A DNA stretch of 21,250 nt from a virus: positions 1 through 21,250 of the IMG/VR virus record IMGVR_UViG_3300021961_000751; one strand, written 5' to 3'. Positions 1 to 5,717 of the stretch are shown here, one piece after another; the first letter of the stretch is position 1; every line of letters begins with the position of its first letter. A program made the translations under genes and the position numbers. The notes beneath the pieces are model-generated. The model was given only the letters and a program-made list of their open reading frames with translations, was not told where the DNA came from and searched no databases.

Positions 1-77
1 GCGCTGGCGTGTTGGTGGTGAACTATGTTGTGCGTAACTCCGACGGCACAATGTACCAAACATCTTCACAGGTCTAA
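1..77 (+). CDS. 3' end of an upstream phage gene (partial)
   Basis: Reading from base 3 gives an open frame of 24 residues ending in TAA at 75-77 (C-terminus ...SDGTMYQTSSQV). The other two frames hit stops within about 36 bases. The 5' part lies outside the window. From its place directly before a terminator-like hairpin and a structural gene cluster it may be the end of a capsid or decoration protein, but nothing in these few residues proves that. Confidence 0.6.
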   Translation, partial: AGVLVVNYVVRNSDGTMYQTSSQV

Positions 78-85
78 TTGGTCTC

Positions 86-105
86 GGGGCTTCGGCCCCT
101 GTTTT
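86..105 (+). terminator. UUCG-capped hairpin followed by T-run (terminator or attenuator)
   Basis: GGGGC (86-90) and GCCCC (95-99) form a 5-bp GC-only stem closed by a C(UUCG)G tetraloop, an exceptionally stable loop. TGTTTT follows at 100-105. It lies 9 bases past the stop of the upstream partial gene and just before a strong Shine-Dalgarno. It is the only terminator-like element I see in the window. The short stem and interrupted T-run suggest a partial terminator or an mRNA 3'-end protector rather than a full stop. Confidence 0.6.
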
Positions 106-119
106 AAAGGAGATTGATT

Positions 120-635
120 ATGATGCAAACGGACGTAAAACAAGGGCATCTAAACCAAAGTGGTTTTTTTGTTCTTGGGCGAAACCGCGTTAAAGGCATT
201 TCGTTTTTTGGTAGTGGTACGGATGGCACTGTCGTGTTGTTTGATACTGCTTCTGTTCCAGTAACTTCTAGCGTAACTTATGCTCGTACAGGCACGGCTG
301 TGACGGTAACTAAAGTTGCTCACGGTTTAATAACTGGCGATGTTGTTGGTATTCACTTTGACAGCAATGCAAGTCAATCAGCAACTGATGGTAACTACAC
401 CATTACTCGCACGGGCGCAGATACCTTTACGTTGACGGACATTAACAGTGGAAACATAACTTCTACTGCGGCTGCGTATGTAAGTGGTGGCGGTCGCTGG
501 TTGATGACGTATGAGATTGATGCTACTGATACTTTTAGCAATGCCCCCATCATTCCGGGTGAGGGCGTGTTGGCAGTCAACGGTATTTATGCGCTTATGA
601 CCAACATTGATTCAACACAAATTTATTATGGCTGA
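120..635 (+). CDS. Phage structural protein with inserted FCCH-like beta domain
   Basis: 171 residues from ATG 120, preceded by AAAGGAG (106-112) at 7 nt. An in-frame ATG at 123 and a TTG at 114 are possible alternatives, but the spacing favours 120. The N-terminus (MMQTDVKQGHLNQSGFFV) and C-terminus (IPGEGVLAVNGIYALMTNID...IYYG) look like the two halves of a compact beta-rich phage head/tail protein that I recall uninterrupted in other phages. Residues about 46-124 seem to be an insert with the pattern VTVTKVAHGLITGDVV...DGNYTI...TFTLTD, resembling the FCCH/HGLxTGD module repeated in the 14770 gene. The role (decoration or minor structural) is inferred from context. The last 8 bases overlap the next gene. 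Confidence 0.7.
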   Translation: MMQTDVKQGHLNQSGFFVLGRNRVKGISFFGSGTDGTVVLFDTASVPVTSSVTYARTGTAVTVTKVAHGLITGDVVGIHFDSNASQSATDGNYTITRTGADTFTLTDINSGNITSTAAAYVSGGGRWLMTYEIDATDTFSNAPIIPGEGVLAVNGIYALMTNIDSTQIYYG

Positions 636-1365
636 AGCAAAACAAACAGTTCTGGCGGGGCGTAAGCTGTTTATCGGCATCCCCGCGTATGACGGCAAGA
701 TCAACATCAAACTTGCGTACAATCTTGCGGCGTTAATGCCCAAGGCGTTGCAGTTTGGTGTTTCCGTCAAACTTGGCGACGTGTCCGGATGCTCAATCAT
801 CACCATGGCTAGAAACCAATTGGTGCACGAGTTTCTCAAGACCGATGCCACAGAACTGTTGTTCATTGATTCTGATGTGATTGCCACAGCAGATGACGTC
901 TTACGTTTGATGGCCCAGAGTGGTGACAAAGACATCACTGCTGGCGCTTATCCACGTAGATCAAAAGACAAAAACTTTTTCGCCGATTTGTATTTCGACG
1001 AGAACAAAGACCTAGAGTTTGATGGCTCTCTCATGCGCCTTGAGCGTGTGGGCACAGGCTTTATGTTGATCCAACGCCACGTTATTGAAGCGATGGTTGC
1101 CGCACACCCCGAGTGGTTCTATGACTTTAAGGGCGAACAAGTGTGTGGTGTGTTTGATTTCCAAAATCGCGATGGTCGCTACCTCGGTGAAGACTATCTG
1201 TTCTGTGACCGCGCACGCGAGCACGGATTTAAAATTCACATTGACGTGGACATTAGCTTGCCCCACGTTGGTACAGAAGCATTTGAAAACAACTTTAGAG
1301 AAGAAGTTGTACTCCCGCTTCTGGACATGATTCGTCAATCCAAACTGAAAGTCGTAAATGGCTAA
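628..1365 (+). CDS. GT-A fold glycosyltransferase-like protein
   Basis: 245 residues from ATG 628, inside the end of the previous gene (ATGGCTGA overlap, no clear Shine-Dalgarno, so translation is probably coupled). The N-terminus FIGIPAYDG is followed by ARNQLVHEFL and then LLFIDSDV, with a DxD-type D81-S-D83. That arrangement is typical of GT2/GT-A nucleotide-sugar transferases, where the DxD holds the metal and UDP-sugar. G187-E-D-Y fits the acidic helix seen near the catalytic base, and H213 (LPHVG) could be the late metal-binding His. No signal peptide or membrane segment is seen, so it should be cytosolic. Its place among structural genes suggests it modifies a virion protein or a host surface glycan; DNA modification is less likely. 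Substrate unknown. Confidence 0.75.
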   Translation: MAEAKQTVLAGRKLFIGIPAYDGKINIKLAYNLAALMPKALQFGVSVKLGDVSGCSIITMARNQLVHEFLKTDATELLFIDSDVIATADDVLRLMAQSGDKDITAGAYPRRSKDKNFFADLYFDENKDLEFDGSLMRLERVGTGFMLIQRHVIEAMVAAHPEWFYDFKGEQVCGVFDFQNRDGRYLGEDYLFCDRAREHGFKIHIDVDISLPHVGTEAFENNFREEVVLPLLDMIRQSKLKVVNG

Positions 1366-1603
1366 GACCGCAGCATGGACAAGGAAAGAAGGCAAGAATC
1401 CCAAGGGCGGCTTGAACGCCAAGGGACGAGCCTCCGCGAAAAAGCAAGGCATGAATTTGAAACCGCCCCAGCCCGAAGGCGGCTCCCGGCGCGACTCTTT
1501 TTGTGCGAGGATGGAAGGGATGAAAAAGAAATTGACATCCGCCAAAACCGCCAAAGACCCAGACTCACGCATAAATAAATCATTACGTGCATGGAATTGC
1601 TGA
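1358..1603 (+). CDS. DUF6321-like small basic phage protein
   Basis: 81 residues, starting at ATG 1358 inside the stop of the glycosyltransferase gene (ATGGCTAA overlap). The sequence has the pattern AWTRKEGKNPKGGLNAKGR, then LKPPQPEGG and SFCARMEGMKKK. I recall this pattern as the DUF6321 family, common in aquatic phages and some bacteria; the family name is from memory. It is very rich in Lys/Arg/Gly and has two Cys residues (SFCARM and the C-terminal NC). No enzyme motif is visible and function is unknown; nucleic-acid or virion association would fit its charge. Two other frames are also open over this stretch, but only this frame shows a recognisable conserved pattern and coupled start. 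Confidence 0.75.
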   Translation: MAKTAAWTRKEGKNPKGGLNAKGRASAKKQGMNLKPPQPEGGSRRDSFCARMEGMKKKLTSAKTAKDPDSRINKSLRAWNC

Positions 1604-1604
1604 T

Positions 1605-1853
1605 ATGGACTTGATGGTTTGGAACGTCATTCTCTCGTTTGCCTCAACACTGCTGGTGTTCTGGGTAAAGGTGTCGCACGACGAAGTAAAGCGCTTGAGT
1701 ATTCTCTTGAGTAAGACTCGGGAAGAAAACGCTGAAAAGTTTGTGACCAAGTCTGATGTACACAACGACATCAACCGAGTGTTAGCACGTCTTGACCGAC
1801 TAGAGAGCAAGATTGATGACTTTATGAAGGAGCATCGCAGTGCCCTCAGTTAG
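1605..1853 (+). CDS. Small membrane-anchored coiled-coil protein
   Basis: 82 residues from ATG 1605, one base after the previous TGA (TGATATG), with no good Shine-Dalgarno, so reinitiation is likely. GTG 1587 is upstream in frame but would overlap the preceding gene; ATG 1614 is also possible. Residues 4-22 are a hydrophobic segment (VWNVILSFASTLLVFWV). Residues 23-78 are highly charged with heptad-like Leu/Ile spacing (VKRLSILLSKTREEN, LARLDRLESKIDDFM), suggesting an N-in membrane anchor and a helical coiled coil. Such one-TM plus coiled-coil proteins are common in phage structural or lysis regions, but I cannot assign a specific role. Its 3' end overlaps the next gene by 14 bases. Confidence 0.65.
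   Translation: MDLMVWNVILSFASTLLVFWVKVSHDEVKRLSILLSKTREENAEKFVTKSDVHNDINRVLARLDRLESKIDDFMKEHRSALS
1826..1832 (+). promoter_or_regulatory. Shine-Dalgarno deciding a GTG start
   Basis: GAAGGAG lies inside the 3' end of the preceding gene, 7 nt before GTG 1840. No ATG in that frame is nearer than residue 12, so this site supports GTG initiation. Confidence 0.75.
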
Positions 1854-2184
1854 TAAAAAGCAACATAATTTCATGGCGGCGGTGGCTAACAACCCAGCGT
1901 TTGCTAAGAAAGCAGGCGTTCCACAGTCCGTGGGCAAAGAATTTAACCAAGCGGACAAGGGCCGCAAATTTTCAAAAGGTGGCGACATGAAACACAAAGA
2001 CGTGAAGATGGACAAAAAGATGATGCAGAAGGCCGTGAATAAACACGAAGGCCGTTTGCACAAGGGTCAGCCAATGACTAAGTTGGCTACGGGTGGTTTC
2101 ACTCGCGCCGCTGATGGTATTGCTACAAAAGGCAAAACCAAGGCTAAACAAATTAAGATGGCCGGTGGCGGCTACTCTTGCTAA
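1840..2184 (+). CDS. Small basic phage protein with KFSKGG and ADGIAxKGKT motifs
   Basis: 114 residues from GTG 1840, chosen because a strong Shine-Dalgarno lies 7 nt upstream and the N-terminus MPSVSKKQHNFMAAVANNP is one I recall as conserved among phage proteins. The middle is Lys/Met/His-rich (residues 49-77). RKFSKGG lies at 42-48, ATGG at 83-86, ADGIATKGKT at 91-100, and the protein ends MAGGGYSC. The KFSKGG and DGIA motifs recur in neighbouring genes. No enzymatic motif or membrane segment is seen, and net charge is strongly positive. Function is unknown; a nucleic-acid-associated or internal virion role would fit but is inference. A stop/Shine-Dalgarno module (TAAGGAG) links it to the next gene. 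Confidence 0.75.
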   Translation: MPSVSKKQHNFMAAVANNPAFAKKAGVPQSVGKEFNQADKGRKFSKGGDMKHKDVKMDKKMMQKAVNKHEGRLHKGQPMTKLATGGFTRAADGIATKGKTKAKQIKMAGGGYSC

Positions 2185-2196
2185 GGAGCAATCATG
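2182..2196 (+). promoter_or_regulatory. Stop/Shine-Dalgarno/start junction module
   Basis: TAAGGAGCAATCATG: the TAA stop of the upstream gene is also the 5' part of the Shine-Dalgarno (UAAGGAG), and the next ATG follows 9 nt later in the same frame. Two junctions at 7411 and 12416 have the closely related TAAGGAAAAATCATG. Confidence 0.75.
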
Positions 2197-3165
2197 GCTA
2201 AAAAACCTATGAAGTTCAAACGCTACGAAGGTGGCGGTGAAGTTGAAGAATCCGCAGCCAAACAACGCGGGTTGGATATATCCAATAAAGAAAAGCCTGT
2301 TGGCTTCTTTGAGCGTATTCGTATGGGCAACATCGATGACCCTTCTTCTGAAGCGTACAAGCGCTTTGGTGCCGGTCGTGGCCGTGCCGCCCCTGCCGCC
2401 GAGGAAGATCGTCCCCGCCCCGTGCCCCGTCCTCCCGCAAAACCAAACCCCATTTTTGCCGCTAGTGAAGAGCAAGGTAAGCGTCAGCCTTCTGGCGATG
2501 CAAGCGTAGCGGAAGACTATTCAGGCGCACGCACTAAGCCGATTATCACTACTGCGGAAAAGAAACCTGCCGCATCTAAACCTGCGTCAAAACCCGCTGA
2601 GGCAAAGCCAAAAATGGAAGCGGTCAGTAAGTCATCGTATGACGGCCCATTGCGCGGTATGCGTAGCGATATGCGTTCTTCAGGCGTAGACAAGCGTGGT
2701 GAGACTGACATGTCTAACTACAAGCCACGTCGTTCTTCTGGTTCTTCTAGCACGGATGGGCGTGGTGAGACTGATATGTCTAACTACAAGCCACGTCGTT
2801 CTTCTGGTTCTTCTAGCGCGGATACACGTGGTGAGACAGACATGTCTAATTACAAACCCCGCCGTTCTTCTGGCTCCTCAAGCACGGATGGGCGCGGTGA
2901 GACTGATATGTCTAACTACAAACCCCGCCGTTCTTCTGACGCTCCTGACATGTCTAACTACACTCCCCGCCGTACTCCCGGCCCTTTGAGTGACGTTCGT
3001 CGCCCCGGCACTAACGTCAATTACGAAAACGACGATACGTCTGATATGTCGTTTAGAAAAGGCGGTAAAGTTAAAAAGTACGCTTCCGGCGGTATGGTAT
3101 CTGCCGCATCTAAACGCGCCGATGGTATTGCCTCCAAAGGCAAGACACGTTGCAAGATTTGCTAA
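2194..3165 (+). CDS. Disordered repeat protein with 22-residue RGETDMSNYKPRRSS repeats and C-terminal ADGIAxKGKT
   Basis: 323 residues from ATG 2194 with GGAG 5 nt upstream. The N-terminus (MKFKRYEGGGEVEE) carries a GG motif. Residues about 50-165 are Pro/Ala/Lys-rich and low complexity. From about residue 168 there are four tandem 22-residue units with core RGETDMSNYKPRRSSGSSS, then a shortened fifth (DMSNYTPRR). The C-terminus has FRKGGKVKKYASGGMVSAA, then ADGIASKGKT at 309-318, ending RCKIC. The composition (Ser, Arg, Lys, Pro, Gly, few hydrophobics) indicates intrinsic disorder. No enzyme motif or membrane segment is present. Function unknown. Repeat number is likely to vary between relatives because the DNA units are nearly identical. 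Confidence 0.75.
   Translation: MAKKPMKFKRYEGGGEVEESAAKQRGLDISNKEKPVGFFERIRMGNIDDPSSEAYKRFGAGRGRAAPAAEEDRPRPVPRPPAKPNPIFAASEEQGKRQPSGDASVAEDYSGARTKPIITTAEKKPAASKPASKPAEAKPKMEAVSKSSYDGPLRGMRSDMRSSGVDKRGETDMSNYKPRRSSGSSSTDGRGETDMSNYKPRRSSGSSSADTRGETDMSNYKPRRSSGSSSTDGRGETDMSNYKPRRSSDAPDMSNYTPRRTPGPLSDVRRPGTNVNYENDDTSDMSFRKGGKVKKYASGGMVSAASKRADGIASKGKTRCKIC
2695..2973 (+). repeat. Tandem 66-bp coding repeats (4 full units plus a shortened fifth)
   Basis: Units begin at the Arg codon at 2695, 2761, 2827 and 2893, exactly 66 bp apart, each encoding RGETDMSNYKPRR plus a Ser/Gly-rich linker. A fifth DMSNYTPRR follows at 2947, only 42 bp after the fourth DMSNY. Units 1 and 2 are almost identical at DNA level. 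Units 3 and 4 differ from them mainly at synonymous positions (CCACGT versus CCCCGC for Pro-Arg), which suggests stepwise duplication. Confidence 0.9.
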
Positions 3166-3173
3166 GGAATAAC

Positions 3174-3653
3174 ATGGCTGACATTGAATATAAAACCCCA
3201 CAAGACGTAGCCGACGAAAAGGCGCGTGCGAAAGCCGACAAAGCCTATAACAAAGCTATGCCTGAGCCAGATACCACGACCGGTAAACTTAAAGGTCAGT
3301 CAATCATGGACAGCATTAGGAAGTACTCTCCTAACCAAGCCGCAGAAATTGATGAGTCCGAAGCAAAAACCAAAAAGTATGGTGAGACTGCTGCTAAAGA
3401 CTTCAAAGAAGGAAAGTATGGCTCCGCTGCATTAAACACCGCCAAAGGTTTGGGTTCTGCCGCCGACACTCTGTTGGTTAAAGGCCCAAAAGCAGCGGCG
3501 TTTGCTGCACGCAATCGCATTGTAGATGGCGAGAAAAAAGCGTCTGGCGGTATGATTGGAAAGAAGTTTTCCAAAGGCGGTTCAATTTCGTCTGCCGCTA
3601 AACGCGGTGATGGTATTGCCAAAAAGGGCCACACCCGTGGCAGGATGGTCTAA
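3174..3653 (+). CDS. Basic Ala/Lys-rich phage protein with KFSKGG and GDGIAxKGHT tail
   Basis: 159 residues from ATG 3174, with AAGGA (3164-3168) 5 nt upstream; the stop of the previous gene is part of this Shine-Dalgarno. The first 70 residues are charged and probably helical (DVADEKARAKADKAYNKA). Residues 75-125 are Ala/Gly-rich with moderate hydrophobicity (AALNTAKGLGSAADTLLVKG). The C-terminus repeats the block's tag: KASGGMIGKKFSKGGSISSAAK, then GDGIAKKGHT at 145-154, ending RGRMV. Compared with the previous gene's tail, the SxAxKRxDGIAxKGxTR core is the same. No known fold is recognised. A small internal or accessory virion protein is possible. Confidence 0.7.
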   Translation: MADIEYKTPQDVADEKARAKADKAYNKAMPEPDTTTGKLKGQSIMDSIRKYSPNQAAEIDESEAKTKKYGETAAKDFKEGKYGSAALNTAKGLGSAADTLLVKGPKAAAFAARNRIVDGEKKASGGMIGKKFSKGGSISSAAKRGDGIAKKGHTRGRMV

Positions 3654-3654
3654 C

Positions 3655-3975
3655 ATGTTGGCCAGTCGCGGCATGGGTGCCATGAACCCCTCTAAAATAC
3701 CAAAAGGTATTGTGAAGAAGCGTCGTGATAACACGGACTTCTTGGAGAACGGCAAGCGCAAACCGCGCCGCGACAACACTGACTTCACCGAGTACGCCGA
3801 AGGCGGTAAAGTGAATGAGGCAGGTAACTACACCAAGCCCGGTCTTCGCAAGAGGATTGTGTCGCAGGTAAAAGCCGCAGCAACTCATGGCACCGGTGCC
3901 GGTCAGTGGTCAGCACGTAAAGCACAACTTGTTGCAAAGAAGTACAAAGAAGCCGGTGGAGGGTATAGAGATTGA
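3655..3975 (+). CDS. Small basic protein: GMGAMNPSK head, duplicated RRDNTDF, GQWSARKAQ domain (DUF5872-like)
   Basis: 106 residues from ATG 3655, one base after the previous stop (TAACATG). Three parts are visible. The N-terminus SRGMGAMNPSKIPKG is a pattern I recall at the start of many phage small proteins. A duplicated RRDNTDF lies at residues 23-29 and 38-44, followed by EYAEGGKV (46-53). A C-terminal domain (NYTKPGLRKRIVSQVKAA ... GQWSARKAQLVAKKY ... AGGGYRD) looks like the first half of a two-part family that I tentatively connect with DUF5872; the name is uncertain. The following gene looks like the second half of that family. Function unknown; it is strongly basic, and no catalytic motif is visible. 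Confidence 0.7.
   Translation: MLASRGMGAMNPSKIPKGIVKKRRDNTDFLENGKRKPRRDNTDFTEYAEGGKVNEAGNYTKPGLRKRIVSQVKAAATHGTGAGQWSARKAQLVAKKYKEAGGGYRD
3958..3963 (+). promoter_or_regulatory. Shine-Dalgarno deciding a TTG start
   Basis: GGAGGG within the 3' end of the preceding gene, 8 nt before TTG 3972. The TTG overlaps the preceding stop as TTGA. There is no ATG at a sensible position, so this site supports a TTG start. Confidence 0.75.
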
Positions 3976-4205
3976 AAGCACCGCAAAAATCGCTAAAAGA
4001 TTGGGGTGACCAGAAGTGGCGCACCAAGTCTGGAAAGCCGTCGAGTAAGACGGGGGAGCGGTATTTGCCTGAAGCTGCAATCAAGTCTCTATCACCAGCG
4101 GAGTATGCCGCTACAACCAAAGCCAAACGTGCGGGTAAAGCGGCTGGGAAGCAGTTTGTATCGCAGCCCAAAACAATTGCAAAGAAAACGGCAGGATTTA
4201 GATGA
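3972..4205 (+). CDS. Small basic KSGKPSSKTGERYLP protein (second half of a DUF5872-like pair)
   Basis: 77 residues from TTG 3972 (TTGA overlap with the previous stop, GGAGGG 8 nt upstream). The conserved-looking string is SLKDWGDQKWRTKSGKPSS, then TGERYLPEAAIKSLSPAEYA, then KQFVSQPKTIAKKTAGFR. I recall this as widely distributed in phages and some bacteria and large viruses, there often joined to a GQWSARKAQ...GGGY domain like the one ending the gene upstream. Here the two halves are separate genes in different frames. Very basic (about 20 Lys/Arg), no membrane segment or catalytic motif, function unknown. It overlaps the next gene by ATGA. Confidence 0.75.
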   Translation: MKAPQKSLKDWGDQKWRTKSGKPSSKTGERYLPEAAIKSLSPAEYAATTKAKRAGKAAGKQFVSQPKTIAKKTAGFR

Positions 4206-5131
4206 CCACTAGCGGCTCAACCTTCTTTAACCTTGACTTCACGGAAATCGCTGAAGAGGCGTGGGAACGTGCGGGTCGAGAGATGCGTTCTGGCTACGAT
4301 TTGCGCACTGCGCGTCGTTCTATGAACCTGATGACCATTGAGTGGCAAAACCGTGGCATTAACATGTGGACGATCGAGGAGGGAACTATCCCCCTCGTAC
4401 CCGGCCAAAACACGTACGCATTGCCCAACGACACCATTGACTTGTTAGAGCACGTCATCCGTACGGGCGGCAACACAGCGTCTACACAAGCCGATCTCAC
4501 CATCACACGTATCAGTGTATCTACGTACGCCACTATCCCTAACAAGTTAGCGCCGGGCCGTCCCATTCAGATTTGGGTACAGCGCATGAGTGGCGAGACA
4601 AGCCCAACCGGTACGTTCTTGGACGGCACCATTACTTCTACTGCCACAACAATCACAGTGGCGGACGCGTCGAATCTGGCGGGTACAGGATTTATCAAGT
4701 TAGACGATGAAATCATCAACTACGGATACATCACAGGGAATACCCTATACAACTGTTTCCGTGGGCAACAGAACACTACGGCAGCGGCGCACACTACGGG
4801 CGTAACTGTCTACAACCCCAATGTACCAGCCGTGACGTTGTGGCTCACACCTGATAACTCGCAACAGTACACGCTCGTGTATTACCGCCTACGCCGCATT
4901 CAGGATGCGGGGGCTGGTGTAGAGACCGGCGACATGAATTTCCGCTTCCTGCCCGTCGTGGTGGCTGGCTTGGCCTACTATATTGCCATGAAGGTGCCTG
5001 AATTGATGCAGCGTCTCCCGATGCTCAAAGAGGCGTATGACACGCAGTTTGACCTTGCCGCAGGTGAAGACCGCGAAAAGGCCGCAATTCGCTTTGTACC
5101 CCGTCGTCAGTTCCTTGGAAGTGGTGTGTAA
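4202..5131 (+). CDS. Head-to-tail adaptor-like protein with inserted beta domain
   Basis: 309 residues from ATG 4202 (ATGA overlap). The helical N-terminus (EIAEEAWERAGREMRSGYDL, then RTARRSMNLMTIEWQNRGINMW) followed by GTIPLVPGQNTYALPNDTIDLLEHVIR matches the helical-bundle connectors that sit below the portal in podoviruses (T7 gp11/P22 gp4-type). The family name is by pattern, not by search. Conserved-looking ISVSTYATIPNK and GRPIQIWVQR follow. Residues about 138-206 look inserted: a beta-rich piece ending in YNCFRGQQNTTAAAHTTG, a string common in many unrelated phage proteins. The core then resumes (VTLWLTPDN...YTLVYYRLRRIQDAG) and ends in helices. It probably joins the portal to the tail. 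It is the first of two adaptor-type proteins here. Confidence 0.65.
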   Translation: MTTSGSTFFNLDFTEIAEEAWERAGREMRSGYDLRTARRSMNLMTIEWQNRGINMWTIEEGTIPLVPGQNTYALPNDTIDLLEHVIRTGGNTASTQADLTITRISVSTYATIPNKLAPGRPIQIWVQRMSGETSPTGTFLDGTITSTATTITVADASNLAGTGFIKLDDEIINYGYITGNTLYNCFRGQQNTTAAAHTTGVTVYNPNVPAVTLWLTPDNSQQYTLVYYRLRRIQDAGAGVETGDMNFRFLPVVVAGLAYYIAMKVPELMQRLPMLKEAYDTQFDLAAGEDREKAAIRFVPRRQFLGSGV

Positions 5132-5514
5132 TGGGAAATAGATTTGCGTCCGGCAAGATAGCCATTGCGATATGCGATCGCTGTGGCTTCCAATTTCGCC
5201 TGCGCAATCTTAAAGAAGAAATTATCAAGACCAAGCGGTTCAACATTTTGGTCTGCCAAGAGTGCTGGGATCCCGACCAGCCGCAGTTACAGTTGGGTAT
5301 GTACCCAGTGGATGACCCACAGGCCCTACGCAACCCGCGTAGGGATACAACCTATGTAACGTCAGGCATAAACGCCAACGGCAATTTGTCGGGGGGCTCA
5401 CGGGATATTCAGTGGGGGTGGAACCCTGTTGGGGGCGCAAGATTTTTTGACGTCGATTTAACACCAAACTACTTGGTGGCAACGACATTTGTTGGTACAG
5501 TAACGGTCAGTTAA
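5131..5514 (+). CDS. Four-cysteine zinc-ribbon phage protein
   Basis: 127 residues from ATG 5131 (TAATG overlap with the adaptor gene). Two CxxC knuckles, C15-x2-C18 (CDRCGFQF) and C42-x2-C45 (CQECWDPDQPQ), are spaced like a zinc ribbon, and DDPQALRNPR follows at 61-70. I recall this arrangement next to adaptor genes in related phages. The C-terminal 50 residues are Gly/Trp/Val-rich and probably beta. The zinc site is well supported by the Cys pattern. Its job is unknown: a structural zinc site in a connector or tail component seems more likely than DNA binding, given the position between two adaptor genes. Confidence 0.75.
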   Translation: MGNRFASGKIAIAICDRCGFQFRLRNLKEEIIKTKRFNILVCQECWDPDQPQLQLGMYPVDDPQALRNPRRDTTYVTSGINANGNLSGGSRDIQWGWNPVGGARFFDVDLTPNYLVATTFVGTVTVS

Positions 5515-5524
5515 GGAGATCACT

Positions 5525-5716
5525 ATGGCATACACACGATCAGCAGACGGCATCGCCAAAAAAGGCAAAACCGAAGGCACAAACTTGGGCAATAGCGGCC
5601 CCGCAGTTGGCATCATGACTGGCGGAAAAGGTCGCTCTGGCGGTGGTAAAACTAACGCAGACATGAAGACTATGGGTCGTAACTTGGCCAAAGTCGCTGC
5701 ACAAAAGCGAGGTTAA
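5525..5716 (+). CDS. 63-residue Gly/Lys-rich protein with N-terminal ADGIAKKGKT
   Basis: Starts at ATG 5525, with AAGGAG (5513-5518) 6 nt upstream that includes the previous stop codon. The shared motif ADGIAKKGKT is here at residues 7-16, near the N-terminus instead of the C-terminus as in three genes upstream. The middle is Gly-rich (MTGGKGRSGGGK) and the end TNADMKTMGRNLAKVAAQKRG looks helical and basic. No enzyme motif or membrane segment. Function unknown. It belongs to the block of tag-bearing small proteins. Confidence 0.7.
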   Translation: MAYTRSADGIAKKGKTEGTNLGNSGPAVGIMTGGKGRSGGGKTNADMKTMGRNLAKVAAQKRG

Positions 5717-5717
5717 T

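Noticed and set aside
1012-1572. 186-residue open frame on the minus strand
   Set aside because: Overlaps two well-supported + strand genes with recognisable patterns. Its protein has no recognisable domain and nothing else in the window is on the minus strand.
1375-1578. Alternative + strand frame of 67 residues within the DUF6321-like gene
   Set aside because: The frame from 1358 has the recognisable conserved string and a coupled start; this one has neither.
2695-2973. Evenly spaced repeats considered as a CRISPR array
   Set aside because: Units are 66 bp, contiguous, in frame with a 323-residue gene, and differ mainly at synonymous sites. There are no unique spacers.
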